Positions 48,300 to 59,355 of a stretch of 64,000 nt of DNA are shown here, one piece after another. The notes under the pieces were generated by a model, which saw only the letters and a program-made list of their open reading frames with translations, made no database searches and was not told the DNA's origin. The position numbers were made by a program, and so were the translations under genes. The DNA comes from Ailurus styani (taxonomy: Eukaryota; Chordata; Mammalia; Carnivora; Ailuridae): assembly GCA_002007465.1 (NCBI GenBank), contig LNAC01000008.1, positions 6,885,487-6,949,486 on the forward strand, in the 5' to 3' direction. The stretch's first letter is position 1; the number at the start of each line of letters is the position of its first letter.

Positions 48300-48590
48300 G
48301 GGAGGCTGAATAATTAACCCCAAAGATATCTAGGTCCCAATCCCAGGACCCTAGGAATGGCACCTTATATGGCAAAAGAGACTTTGCAGATGTGATTAAA
48401 TTAGGAGTCTTTCAATAAGATTACCCTGGATTATCCTGGTGGCCCTACATGCCATCACATGTGTCCTTTTAAGAGAGAGGCAAAAGGAACTTTGAGACAG
48501 AAGAGGCAACATGATCCCCTAAAACAGGATACCACCTTGCTGATCTAGAAGATGAAGGACCACGAGCCGAGGTATACAAGATGTACAGCT
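48300..48590 (+). mobile_element. MaLR-like (MLT1-type) LTR, left part
   Basis: GGAGGCTGAATAATTAACCC near 48301, AGACTTTGCAGATGTGATTA near 48380, CTGGATTATCCTGGTGGCCC near 48427 and TGTCCTTTTAAGAGAGAGGC follow the MLT1 LTR layout. The right part lies after an inserted L1 fragment and SINE, at 49271-49500. Confidence 0.68.
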
Positions 48591-48619
48591 CTGGAAGATG
48601 AAAAAGACAGGAATGTAGA

Positions 48620-49030
48620 TTCTCCCCTATGGTTCAGCAGCTCCACTTCTAGGGAGATGACCCGAAGAGCTAAAAGCGGGGTTTTAAAGAGATACCTGCA
48701 TGCCTGTGGTTACAGAGGCATTGTTCACAATAACCTAAAGTTGAAAGCAGTGTCCATCGAGTGATGAATGGATGGAGCAAAATATGATAGATACCTACAA
48801 CGGAATATGATTCAGCCTTGAAAAGGAAGCAAATTCTGACTCATGCTACAGCATGGATGAATGCTGAAGACATTTAATCTGCCTAATAAACACAAAGTGT
48901 CAGTTTGGGAAGATGAAAAAGTCCCAGAGGGATGGATGGTGGGGAGTCGCTGCATAACAACATGAATGTATTTAATGCCACTTACAGATGGTTCAAATGG
49001 TACGTTTTATGAATATTTTACTATAATTAA
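48620..49030 (+). mobile_element. L1 3' fragment inserted in the MaLR-like LTR
   Basis: CAGCAGCTCCACTTCTAGGG near 48638, GAGATACCTGCATGCCTGTG near 48690, TTGTTCACAATAACCTAAAG, AGTGATGAATGGATGGAGCA near 48760 and AACATGAATGTATTTAATGC near 48959 correspond to the end of old L1 ORF2 and the 3' UTR. It separates the two halves of the surrounding LTR. Confidence 0.72.
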
Positions 49031-49048
49031 AAAAAAAAAGAAAGAGAA

Positions 49049-49270
49049 GGGTGCCTGGGTGGCTCAGTGGGTTAAAGCCTCTGCCTTCGGCTCAGGTCAT
49101 GATCTCAGGGTCCTGGGATCGAGGCCCGCATCGGGCTCTCTGCTCGGCAGGGAGCCTGCCTCCTCCTCTCTCTCTGCCTGCCTCTCTGCCTACTTGTGAG
49201 CTCTCTCTCTCTCTGTGTCAAATAAATAAATAAAATCTTTAAAAAATAAACAAACAAACAAATAAATAAA
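49049..49270 (+). mobile_element. Can-SINE with complex A-rich tail
   Basis: The head GGGTGCCTGGGTGGCTCAGT has the GGGTTAAAGCCTCTGCC variant; a TC tract and a tail of mixed AAAT and AAAC units follow. AAAGAGAAG-like flanks suggest the duplication. It sits at the junction of an old L1 fragment with the right part of a MaLR-like LTR, and its right flank is repeated across the N at 49346. Confidence 0.93.
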
Positions 49271-49421
49271 TAAAAGAGAAGAAAACAGATCCTCTCCCAG
49301 GACCTCCAGAGGAAGTGCTTCCCGGCTGATGACTCGATTTGGACCNTAAAAGAGAAGAAAACAGATCCTCTCCCAGGACCTCCAGAGGAAGTGCTTCCCG
49401 GCTGATGACTCGATTTGGACC
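49271..49421. other. 75-bp perfect duplication around a single N (assembly gap)
   Basis: Bases 49271-49345 (TAAAAGAGAAG... to ...TTTGGACC) recur exactly at 49347-49421, with one N at 49346. As at 34808, it looks like an unmerged contig overlap; the break is next to a SINE tail. Confidence 0.9.
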
Positions 49422-49500
49422 CAGTGAAACTGATGTTCAAGTCACCAGCTTTTGGTATTTTTGTTACCGCAGCCGTAGGAAGTGTCATGGTTCAGCTTCC
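49271..49500 (+). mobile_element. MaLR-like LTR, right part (contains a false duplication)
   Basis: CCTCCAGAGGAAGTGCTTCC, TTTTGGTATTTTTGTTACCG and CAGCCGTAGGAAGTGTCATG resemble the 3' third of MLT1-type LTRs and continue the part at 48300-48590. The first 75 bp occur twice around the N at 49346; the second copy is probably an assembly overlap. Confidence 0.6.
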
Positions 49501-51504
49501 ATGACTTTGTAAGCAGAAAAAAATCAAGCAGGATTTTTTGTTAAATAAAGAGACGATGCCCATGATGTGTTTGGTTTCAGCCAGTGCAGCTTCACTTCTC
49601 TACCTTCTGTTTATTTCATACCTCTCCCATCTGGCTCTGCATTCTCTTTGTCTGGTATCAAAGCATGCATGTCAACAATTTCCAGGATTAGGAGTCTCCA
49701 TTTCTTTGACCATTTCTTCCCCGCAGTGTAAAAACAAGACTATTGCTCTACCTTACCTCACGAGGTAAGGCAAATTTACTAGACCTGACGTAGAAGTGCA
49801 GGAGTCATAAATAATTCCAGCTTGACATTTATTTCCATGCTTTTGTGACCTTTCCAAAAATAAGTCACTGGGACAGCCATGTAAATTCTTTCCTGAGCGG
49901 TCACGTTTCAGGTATTGATTCAGGTCTTCTGGGAACGGCTTGCCATCATCCAGTGTGGAGTTGAAAGCAAACCCCAAGGTACTTGCTACTATATGGATCG
50001 TTTTTCAATAAAAAATGTTCCAGCCTTGATAATCAAATCACTTAAGATGTAGATGGGCTTATGACCTATGCTTCCCAGCGTTCCTGTTCTTCCCTCTTTC
50101 CTGATCACAGTTCCTGGACTTCCCTTGAGGAAACCACCCTTTTACTCCAATTCTGAGCCATTTAGCCTTATGGGGTTGACCCCTCATCCCGCAGGTCTGA
50201 GGTATGGCTGAATCCAAACTATTCATTCCATCCCCTGAACACAGAGGTAGTCCCAGCAGGCACTAGACCTAAGCCAGAAGCCTAAGCTTTCTGCTGGGAA
50301 CATAGAACCAGGATTCTCTTTCCTGGTTGCTAGTTGCTGCCTCAACCATTCCAGGTCCTGGAAAGAGTGGGTCCTGGTTCCACAGGAAGGTCTGCCAGAT
50401 CAAGCCCTGCCTGAAGCTAGAATCACCTTTCAGCTTCCCATACACAGGATCCGGGGAAGCCCCTCAGTTGTTCAAGCCAGTTCAACTGGGGTTTTCCATT
50501 TATGGTAACAGAAGGTATCCTGCTACACCCAGCTACACAGCTGACAGGGACAGTGCCCTTCTCCCTCCCCCCACATGGAATCCATCTCCAGCTTTTGTTA
50601 CCTATGCTGTCAAGTAGCTTTCCCCAGCCCCCCACTCTCACCTGCCACCTTATACAACCCTCCCCCCAAGTTGAGGCTCTCCTCCCCTCTCGCCTGCGCT
50701 GTTGCAATAGCCTCCTTATCCTGTCCTAGTCATCGATCTGCCAGTGTAGACAGTACACAGTGGGTACTCAGTATGTTTTTTAAACGCAATCTTTTAAAAT
50801 TGGCAAGTTCACAGATTCCGTATTTGTGAATTCACCTGCTCTCGAAAATTGATGCATGACCCCCAAAATCAATACTCGCGATACTTCTGTGGTCGATTCA
50901 CAGACATACGCAGGGGGGTGCGTGTTCCCAGCTCAGGCTGAACAGGGTGACCTTCCAACTCCTTGTTTTGGCTCTTATGCTACCAACAGGGTCTTTTCCC
51001 CAGGATATTAGATGCCATTTTTGAAATATTTTTGTACTTTTTGCTAGTGAGTTCAGGGCTTAAAATGGCTCTGAAGAAAAGTGCAGGCAAGTGCTCCTAA
51101 GCACAAGAAAGCTGCGATGTGCCTTATGGAAAAGGTATGTGTGTTACGTGACCTTCATTCAGGCATGAGTTACAGGACTCTAGGCTGTAAGTTCAATGTC
51201 AATAAATGGGTAATATATACTAAATGGGTAATATATACTAAATAATATATACTAAATGCCCACTGTTTCTGTGGGCAGAAACCCACAGACCAGAAGTGGA
51301 TCAGCTGACAAAAACTTTATGACTGGAGGCTTTCAGGAACCTAACCCTGTATTTTCCCCAGGAGCCATGCTTCAATATTCACTAACGTAGTGCTCAGGTG
51401 ACCTTAGAGAACACAATTACCGTGAATAACGTGAAACAACTGAATGTGAAAAGCGAATAGGAGTGATCCAGACTTTCTGACGTCATAGTCTTCAAGAGCA
51501 CATG

Positions 51505-51940
51505 CTCTGGGCAGAGGCAGCCTGGCTTTGAAGCTCAGCTCTACCGTTTTCAGGATGAATGATTGTAGCAAGTTCCTCAGCCTCCCTGAGTCTCTGTTGC
51601 TCTGTCTATAAAATGAGGATTATTGTGCCCACCTATTAGGTTGCTAATAAAAATGTTTAAGGGGCGCCTGAGCGGCTCAGTCGTTAAGCATCTGCCTTCG
51701 GCTCAGGTCACAATCCCAGGGTCTGGGATTGAGCCCCGCACGGGGTTCCCTGCTCTGTAGGAAAGCCTGCTTCTCGCTCTCCCCCTGCTGGTGTTCCCTC
51801 TCTCGCTGTGTCTCTCTCTGTCAAATAAATAAATAAAATCTTTAAAAAAAAATTTTTAAGTGAAAAATTTTAAGTGACATTATTATGTAGTGTTTTGCCA
51901 AGATCCAGACAGAGTAAACACTCAATAAATGGTACTTCTT
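51505..51940 (+). repeat. MIR interrupted by a Can-SINE
   Basis: CTTTGAAGCTCAGCTCTACC, TCCTCAGCCTCCCTGAGTCT and CTGTCTATAAAATGAGGATT precede the SINE at 51661, and GAGTAAACACTCAATAAATG follows it. The nested order shows that the MIR is older. Confidence 0.75.
51661..51848 (+). mobile_element. Can-SINE nested in a MIR
   Basis: The head GGGGCGCCTGAGCGGCTCAG and tail AAATAAATAAATAAAATCTT are clear. It splits an older plus-strand MIR, whose parts lie at 51505-51660 and about 51880-51935. Flanks AAAATGTTTAAG and AAATTTTTAAG look like a decayed duplication. Confidence 0.94.
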
Positions 51941-52184
51941 GCTTTTGTCATTGTTATTGAATTTAAAGAGTTGGTCTATACACACTGCTAAGTGGTTGGC
52001 AAGTGCCAAGATTGTATGGGAGAGAAAGAAATCTCCTGTCTAGTACTGACCCTATTCAGGCCAGGAGGGGGTGGCATGGAATGTGCCTTGGTGATATTCC
52101 CACCAGAGTGCAAGCTCCTTGAGGACAGGAACTGAAACTTGCACACACCCTCATACCCAATGAATAAGCTTGGGAGGGAGGCAG

Positions 52185-52390
52185 ATCCAGGGTAGAATCA
52201 TGGTTTAGTCAGTTACCAGCTGCGTGAATCTGAATTTGGACAGATCGCCTACCTTGTTTCTCTTACCTCCAACAATAATGGTGTCTGCCTTGCAGAGATG
52301 GTGTCACTGATAAGTACAACAACCCATGTACAATGCCTCCTATAGTGTCTGGCACATAGGCCATTTGGTAAATGTTGGATTCCTGTCCTT
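52185..52390 (+). repeat. MIR relic
   Basis: GTCAGTTACCAGCTGCGTGA, TCGCCTACCTTGTTTCTCTT and GTGTCTGGCACATAGGCCAT with GTAAATGTTGGAT are in MIR order. Confidence 0.65.
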
Positions 52391-53111
52391 GCAGAGGCCA
52401 GCTGGCTTCCTTGATTATATCTCAGCTCATTCACTGACCCCTCACATCCCTCTCCTTTGCTATAATTTCCCACTTTTCCTTATTATATCTAGAGCTGAGC
52501 CTAATCCCCCCCACTACAAAACCCCATTGCAGTGGTCCCTACATTTATCATAAATGTCCCCCTCACCATTTTAACTAGTATCATGGATAATTCTTTCTTT
52601 AACAGTTCTTGCTGAGCTAAACGTCAAACCTAGCATTGATGGGCCAAAAGACTCCTAATAACCTTTGCAGAGCCAGTATCCAGAGAGGTCAGTAACTGGG
52701 AAAATAAGAGTAGGCACCCTTCTGAATGTTGTCACAATGCAATCTTGACCTTGAAGGGTCTGGAGTAAAATCATTGTTTTCTTAGGTGACTGATATTTTA
52801 AAGTGCTCATTTTTGTCATTCCTTCCCGGGTACAAAGTCTGCTGAAAGTGACCTCTTTTGTTGATTTTTTAAATTTGTTTTTTTTTCCAAAAAATGTCTT
52901 ATATTTCTTGAGTGTTAATGAGAAACCCCATTTGGAGTGATTCACACCACAATTATACTTGGACACAGAAACAGACCTTGGGATTAAGCTTTTAATCTAT
53001 TCATTAGAGGAGAAAAAAATATTTCTATTGCTGCAAATCTTCTTAGGCCTTGTGATTGCTTCCAGAAAAAGATAATCCTATTTGAAGAAATACTGAATGT
53101 ATAAAACAGTA

Positions 53112-53592
53112 CAGATGGTCCTGACATACGATGGTTCTACTTACGAATTTTTGACTTTACAATGGTGAAAAAATGATATGCGTCTGGGAGAAACTGTGCT
53201 TTGAACTTTGAATTTTGGTCTTTTCCCGGGCCTGTGCTATGTGGTCTGGTCCTCCTCTCATGATGCCAGGCTGGGGCAGCGAGCACAGCTCCCACTCAGC
53301 CATGTGATCATGAAGGTGCACAATAAATACACTTACAACCATTCTGTTCTTCACTTTCAGGACAGTTGTTCAATAAATTACGTGAGATATTCAGCAGTGT
53401 ATCATCAAATAGGTTGGATGATTTTGCCCAACTGTAGGCTAATATAAGTGTTCTGGGCATGTTTAAATCAGGCCAGCCTAAACCATGATGTTTAGTAGAT
53501 TAGATGTATTACATGCATTTTCAATTTACAGTGTTTTCAAACTGTGATGGGTTTGTTGAGACACAACCCCATAGTAAGTCAAGGAAGAGCTG
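53112..53592. mobile_element. Tigger-like (Tc1/mariner class) non-autonomous DNA transposon
   Basis: A 481-bp element starts CAGATGGTCCTGACATACGA and ends CAAGGAAGAGCTG, whose reverse complement (CAGCTCTTCCTTG) is an imperfect terminal inverted repeat of the start. TA dinucleotides flank both ends (53110-53111 and 53593-53594), as expected for Tc1/mariner-type insertion. It codes for no transposase. The interior matches an abundant mammalian repeat that I recall but cannot name exactly. Confidence 0.7.
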
Positions 53593-54587
53593 TATTGAGT
53601 TAAATTTGACCTGACTACATTCAGAATTTGTTATTGCCGGTCTAAGAGTGGACTACAGGTGACAGGTAAATAATTGCAAATGTGTAAAATGTATCTTGCC
53701 CATCTTTTGGTGACATCTGCAACTTTAATAAATAGATGTCAGTAAGATCTTATAGTTCTCCACCTCTGCCATTCATTTGGCATTTAGTCACCATCTTTTG
53801 GCATTCCTGCCCCTGTATTCTTGTAGAGTTAAGTAGCTCTTGAATTTCTGTGCATATGTCTTCTCCCAAGTAGACAATAACTAAGTCAATGATCATACTT
53901 CTCTGATCCTTGACCAGCAGTATAGTTTTATATACAGAGAACACAAGTTCTATGTTACTCTCTAAGATCTAGCTTAGTGTTTTGCAGCCCAAGTTATACA
54001 GCAGACAGCATAGAGACAGCATAGTCTTCAGTTTCCTACTCTGTCCAATTTATGAGGTGTACAGATCATGTATGTAAAGAATTACAAGTGCCGGGTACCT
54101 GAAGGGAGCTTGGGAAGCAGTGGACTGATGTTAATGGTAACAGTAATGTAACTGCCCTTCAATGCCCTGCAGTAGCTAGACAGGCTTGCTGGCAATAGCT
54201 TTCCAGTGGCTGATGACAAACACACCCCAAGTAGAGAAGGAGGTGCCAAACATATCTGTACTTTTCCTACTAGTCACCTTTAAGACCAATCAGAAGATGC
54301 ATCTGAGAAGCACCTGGAGTCCTTTCTTTCTAGTTTCTTCTCTCCTCCCTCCTCATTCCCCATACTTTCTTTTTTACCTTTCATGACCCTCCCCACCCAT
54401 AGAGTTTCTAAATCTCAAAGCCAAATCACCTTTTCTCTTCCTAACATTGTAGCAGAACTTCAAGTTCTTCTGCTGAATGACCTCTCTCCTACCAATGTGC
54501 AAGATGAGAAGAATAAAGGGAGATGAGGGACTGAAAATTCTGGTCAGCCAAACAATAATAGCAAAATCACCATGACCATAAACATCA

Positions 54588-55070
54588 GCAGCAGCAGCAG
54601 CAGCGTCTACCATTACCATCACCATGACCATAATCCATCAGCATCAGCATCACTATCATCATGATCCACCAGTATCACATCACCATCAGCATCACCAGCA
54701 TCACCCATCAGCATCTACCATCACCGTCAGCATCACCATTATCATTGTCCATCACCACCATCATCATCATCACCCATCAGTATCACCATCATCATCACCA
54801 TCACCTATCATCATCATCATCATCATCACCCATCACCATCACCATTATCATCATCCATCACCATCGTCATCATCATCACCCATCAGCATCACTATCATCA
54901 TCACCCATCACCATCAGCATCACCATTATCATCCATCACCATTATAATCATCATCACCCATCAGCATCACTATCATCATTACCTAGCACCATCAACAACA
55001 TCATCATCATCATCATCATCATCCATCATTATCACCATCAATGTCAGCAGCAGCAGCATCCCAATTTTCT
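54588..55070. repeat. Long ATC/CAT-rich microsatellite, flanked by CAG runs
   Basis: About 480 bp of imperfect CAT, CAC and CAG trinucleotides. It begins with CAGCAGCAGCAGCAGCAG (about 54588-54605) and ends with a second short CAG run near 55044-55058. Because the unit is three bases, all frames stay open over long stretches, giving a His/Ser/Ile-rich frame that is not a gene. Confidence 0.93.
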
Positions 55071-55141
55071 ACCCGGAGCCCAGGGTGAAAGGAGGGCAGG
55101 GGGAAAGAAATAAAGAGAAGGTAAACTGAGTTTAAGTGCTT

Positions 55142-55280
55142 GAGAAGAGAAAGAGAAGGAAGAGGGAAAAAGAGAAGGAAGAGGAGAAGGAACAGAAGGA
55201 GAAGCAGAAGAAGATCAGAAGGAGAAAGAGGAGGAGAAGACAGAGATGGAGGATGAGGAGAAAAATGTAGAAGAGGGAGT
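55142..55280. repeat. Purine-rich GAA/GGA tract
   Basis: Nearly pure purine on the plus strand, built from AGAAGG, GAGGAG and AAGAAG units, only 70 bp after the ATC microsatellite. Such tracts can form triplex structures. Confidence 0.85.
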
Positions 55281-55494
55281 GGTAGGATGAGGCAGGCAAT
55301 GAGATATTGTCCCTGGCCCTCAGCCCAGAGGAGGGAAATACTATTCTCTTGTGCGCAAAGGGTTGAAAAGAGAGGATGACCACTAAAATGCAGTTTCTCA
55401 CCGGACTGTTCTGTAGCTGTTTAAGTCTGGACCACCCTGGCCCCAGAAAGACAACGAGGATCCTAGGAGCCCTTGGTTATAGGACCCTTATTAC

Positions 55495-55680
55495 AGGCCT
55501 GGTACTGCACACCAAGCTGGGTGGCAGAAAGCAAACTGTTTTACTCCTCTAATCCCCGGGCTCTTCACCTATAAAAGGGCCAGCCACGGTACTTACCTCA
55601 TAGACTTATTGTAAGGCTTAAATGAGAGAATGCATGTGAAGCAGTTGGCACAGCCTCTGGTGCAACGTAATGGCATCCCT
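55495..55680 (+). repeat. MIR relic
   Basis: CTTCACCTATAAAAGGGCCA, TACTTACCTCATAGACTTAT and GGCTTAAATGAGAGAATGCA follow MIR 3' sequence. Confidence 0.7.
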
Positions 55681-55861
55681 TAGTACTGTATGTAGGGTGC
55701 TCCCCTCCCAGAAGCTCAGGGTGAGGCAGGAAGGCAACCTGGCTAGTGGGTGTCGATCCAATAAAGGCATAGGCTGCTTAGTGCTGATAAACTGCAAAGA
55801 GGTATATATTCAATGCTTTCCTCCTAGTTCAGTCCCCACATCATCTACAAGGTATGAGACA

Positions 55862-56000
55862 GGATTAGTTGAACCTCTGCTTCAAAGAAATGTGCATAAG
55901 AATCACCCAGGGATCAGAAAGTCTGGAGTGGGCCTGAGATGCTGTGTTTCTGTCTCCCAGGAGATGCTGATGCTGCCAGCCTGTGGCCTGCCCTGTGAGT
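55862..56000 (+). mobile_element. MER5A-like fragment
   Basis: GAATCACCCAGGGATCAGAA, AGATGCTGTGTTTCTGTCTC and GAGATGCTGATGCTGCCAGC resemble the middle of MER5A; the ends are eroded. Confidence 0.45.
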
Positions 56001-56169
56001 AGCAAAGAGGTCATAGCTCTGATGTCACACAGTCCATTGTAACACCAAAGTGATGCAGGAGTAAAGACAAGATACATATCCACTGATGGGCTTGCCAATA
56101 TTTATTCTGTTAAACTTGGGAGCAAAAGCCCATCTGAACGAGTGGGAAGCTTGGATAACAAAACCCTAA

Positions 56170-56260
56170 TAAGAAGAAAGAAAGGGAAGGAGGAGAGGAG
56201 GAAGAAAACAAGGAGAGAAAGAAGGGAGAGGGGAGGGAGTGAAGAAAAAAGTAAAATGGA
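56170..56260. repeat. Purine-rich GA tract
   Basis: About 90 bp of AAGAAAGAAAGGGAAGGAGG-type sequence. No coding signal. Confidence 0.8.
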
Positions 56261-58299
56261 ATGAAAAATGACTTCAAAGGCCATACGGTAAAAGACAAGC
56301 TAACAGAATTTTGCTAAATCGAAATTGGTCCTATTGGACTTACTTATAAATTACATTTAAATTATTTGAAATCAGCCAACTGTTCATCAAATGGAAGCTG
56401 CCAAAGTGCTTGGGAAATATTTTTCTTTAAGAGTGTTAACATCTCTCCACCTGAGTCTTGCTTACATATTAAATTTGCTTAGCAGATCCAAAGGCGAAGA
56501 CTAATCCCTATCAAAATAACCAAGTTTCCTTCTGAATGGAACTAACCACACATGAACGAATCAATTCAACCCATCAAACAATGTCTGAACATCTCGTATA
56601 TACTAAGCACCGTCTTTGGTCCTGCAGATAAAAAGAAAAAAGACACTAAATGCCCATTCTCAGGAGCTCGGGGCTAATGGCAGAGAAAGACAATCAAAAA
56701 TCCCTCCCCCATAATCTATGGTGGTGGTAAGAATGGGGACTATGGAACACAGAGGAGGGACACACCTCTCAGCCTAGACAGGAAGGAGAGGACAGCGGGT
56801 AGAAAGATCAGGAAAGGCATCCTGGAGGAAGTGTTTTGAGTCCTGTCCTCCTAGTGTGATTGTCAAACAATCGTCCAGATATCCATTCTTCACATCCCCA
56901 GAACTACATCTAGGAAGATGGTTAGATGCAGGGCCAGAAAAGCAGTCTCTGAAGTCCTCTGGCCTCCATGGTCTGGAAAAGCTGACTGGGGAGGTCCTCT
57001 GCTCCTTGGCTCTTTCGCCGCCTCCTACCTCTCATGGCCAGTAGAGGGCAGAGCCGCTAGCCCTGAGCAAAAAGAAGTCTCCAGGAATTACACCTAAATT
57101 ACACTAATGTATTCATTAGCATCTCATTAGCATCCTTTGACACCAGAAAAGTCATAAATAATTCATTGGTTCTGCTCTAGAATGTCTAATGGAGTGGTCC
57201 AAATCGCTTGCAGAAAGGGCAAACCTAAGGAGCTGGGGGAGGGCTGAAACAGGGCACGGGCTCTGATACTGGAAAGTCTTCCCTCGTGGGCCCACAGTTC
57301 GGCTCTGATGGAAGAGAACAAATGATACATCACTTTCCCTTCACCCAAGAAGGAGACCCTCTGAAAGAAGGAAAACTGACCAGGGTGACCCCCTTTCAAA
57401 ACAGAATAAAGATTCACTGTCAGGAGGCTCACAACAAGCCCAGATCAGCCATAGAAAAAGATCCATGCCAAATTATGAGAAGTCCTGCAATGCAGAGACT
57501 TTATAAGCATTGTCTGACAAAGGGTTTTCTCCAACATTATTGACTACGGAACCATTTATTTTAATTGCTGAGGACTTACTTTCATCAAACACTTTTGCTC
57601 CATGGAGCTGAGTTGCAGTTTGAGTCCAAAGGCTCTCTGTGGGCAGCATTCCTTCTTGCTCAGGTGAGGTCGGTCTTTGTTCTATCAAGGCTTTCAACTG
57701 ATTGGATGAGGCCCACCCACATCATGGAGGGGAAATCACGTTAGTGAAAGGCTACTGATTTAGTTGTTGATTTCATCCAAAAAGCACTTCCACAGAAACA
57801 TACAGAATAATGTTTGGCCAAATATCTAGGCACCATGACCCAACCAAGTGGACACATAACATTAACTATGACAGTGACCAATCTGGTGTCATGCCACTCC
57901 GTAAGGTGTTGGCAGGTGCGTTCGTGCTGGGTTTGGGCTGGGAGCTCAGCTGGGCTGTTGGTAAGGAGATGGGAGCCTGGGTTTCTCTCTCTCTGAGCTT
58001 CTCCATGAGGCTGCCTGAACTTTCTCCAGCAAGATGACTGACTTCAAGAGCGGGTTTTCCAGAACATATTACAACCCATCCTCAAATGATCATTTCTGCC
58101 ACATACTAAATACTCACACCCCAAAATCACACCCTTCTACCACCCCTGGTGGAGGAACAGGGTCTCATCATCAAAATAAGGTTCAGATGTGGATGAGGCT
58201 TCTCGGGTGCACTTCAAAGATAGACACAAAACATTCTGCCTACTGAGAAGTGGGGTGTATATCTCCTCCTCTGGAATCTGGGGAGCTCCATTGACCTTG

Positions 58300-58705
58300 T
58301 TGAGAAACAGAAGATGGCAAAGTGACACCATGCCTGCTTTAGACCTGGGCCTTAAAGAGACTGGTGCCTTCTACTTTCTGTCTCTTGGAACATTGCTCTG
58401 GGCTCTAAGCCACCATGAAGTCCCACAACCCTGAGACCACAGTGCTGCAGCAGCCACATGTAGACAGATGTTCTAGTCAGTAGTCCCTACTGAGCCCAGC
58501 CTTCCAGCCATTCCCAACAAGGCTCCAGACATGCGAGTGATGCCATCTTGGGTCCTCCCTGGAGCCAACCCAGACACCAGATGCATAGCACTGGGTAACC
58601 TTCATGGGTACCCCAAGGAATAGGTCTGCCGAGATTTCTGACCTACAAAATCACATATTAAAATAATTGTTGTTTTAAGCCACAGCAGTAGATAATAGGA
58701 ACCAA
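58300..58705 (+). mobile_element. Probable LTR-type relic (MaLR-like)
   Basis: AAGATGGCAAAGTGACACCA near 58310, CTCTTGGAACATTGCTCTGG near 58382, CCTGGAGCCAACCCAGACAC near 58559 and TTGTTGTTTTAAGCCACAGC near 58669 with a late ATAATAGGAACC follow the order of an old LTR also seen at 61897-62370. Assignment to MaLR is tentative. Confidence 0.5.
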
Positions 58706-59014
58706 CAGTATTTTAATATCTTTTTTAGTTCAGTAATTTATAAACTCTTGGCTTTGTATTTAAAAGTAGAAACTTCTTTTCCAAATAAAATTGCACATAG
58801 AACCCTAATTTATAAAGAGATCTGAGGGAGCTACTTTGCTTGAAGTAAGGATGGGGGACCTGAACTCCTTCAACCTTCTTATCCCTGGCCCATGGATAAG
58901 GCCTCTGGAAACACGTAGAGACCTCAGAACACAATCAAAGACTGCAAATCCTGTCCTACTCTTTGTTCTACAAAGACCATATTTGAGGTTCAAGGGCTAA
59001 ATGGCTCGCTTTAC

Positions 59015-59190
59015 GTAAGCACTTCTCAAAATGTGGTCCCCAGATCAGCAGCATCAACACCATCTGGAAATGTATTAGAAATGTAAATTCTACCAAATCA
59101 GAATCTCTGGGGGGGAGGGTCCCAGCACCCTGTGTTTTAACAAAGCCCTGCAGGGGATTCTTTCACAAGCTGTGATTGGAGAATCACTGC
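59015..59190 (-). mobile_element. MER5A-like hAT relic
   Basis: CTTCTCAAAATGTGGTCCCC at the left, AATGTATTAGAAATGTAAAT and CTGTGTTTTAACAAAGCCCT inside, and TTGGAGAATCACTG at the right give the full MER5A layout with inverted ends. Orientation is nominal. Confidence 0.7.
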
Positions 59191-59229
59191 TCTATATCAC
59201 AGAGTGAGGTGATGACCAAGCACATATTT

Positions 59230-59355
59230 TGACTTGATTAAGACCTGGATTTGAATCCTGTACACTTCTTAGCTTTGTGACTTTGGGCAAGTTACTTAAT
59301 GTCTCAGCCTCAGTTTCCCTCTCTGGAAAGAGAAGAGAGTAGTAACTACCAGTGA
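59230..59355 (+). repeat. MIR relic, core well preserved
   Basis: GGATTTGAATCCTGTACACT, TTGTGACTTTGGGCAAGTTA and TCAGCCTCAGTTTCCCTCTC are the MIR core in the forward direction. Confidence 0.8.

Noticed and set aside
54588..55070. CRISPR-like spaced repeats
   Set aside because: Units are trinucleotides without fixed repeats and spacers, and the genome is mammalian.
54624..55113. Open frames of 107 and 150 codons rich in His, Ser and Ile
   Set aside because: They are translations of the ATC/CAT microsatellite. A three-base unit keeps frames open without coding.
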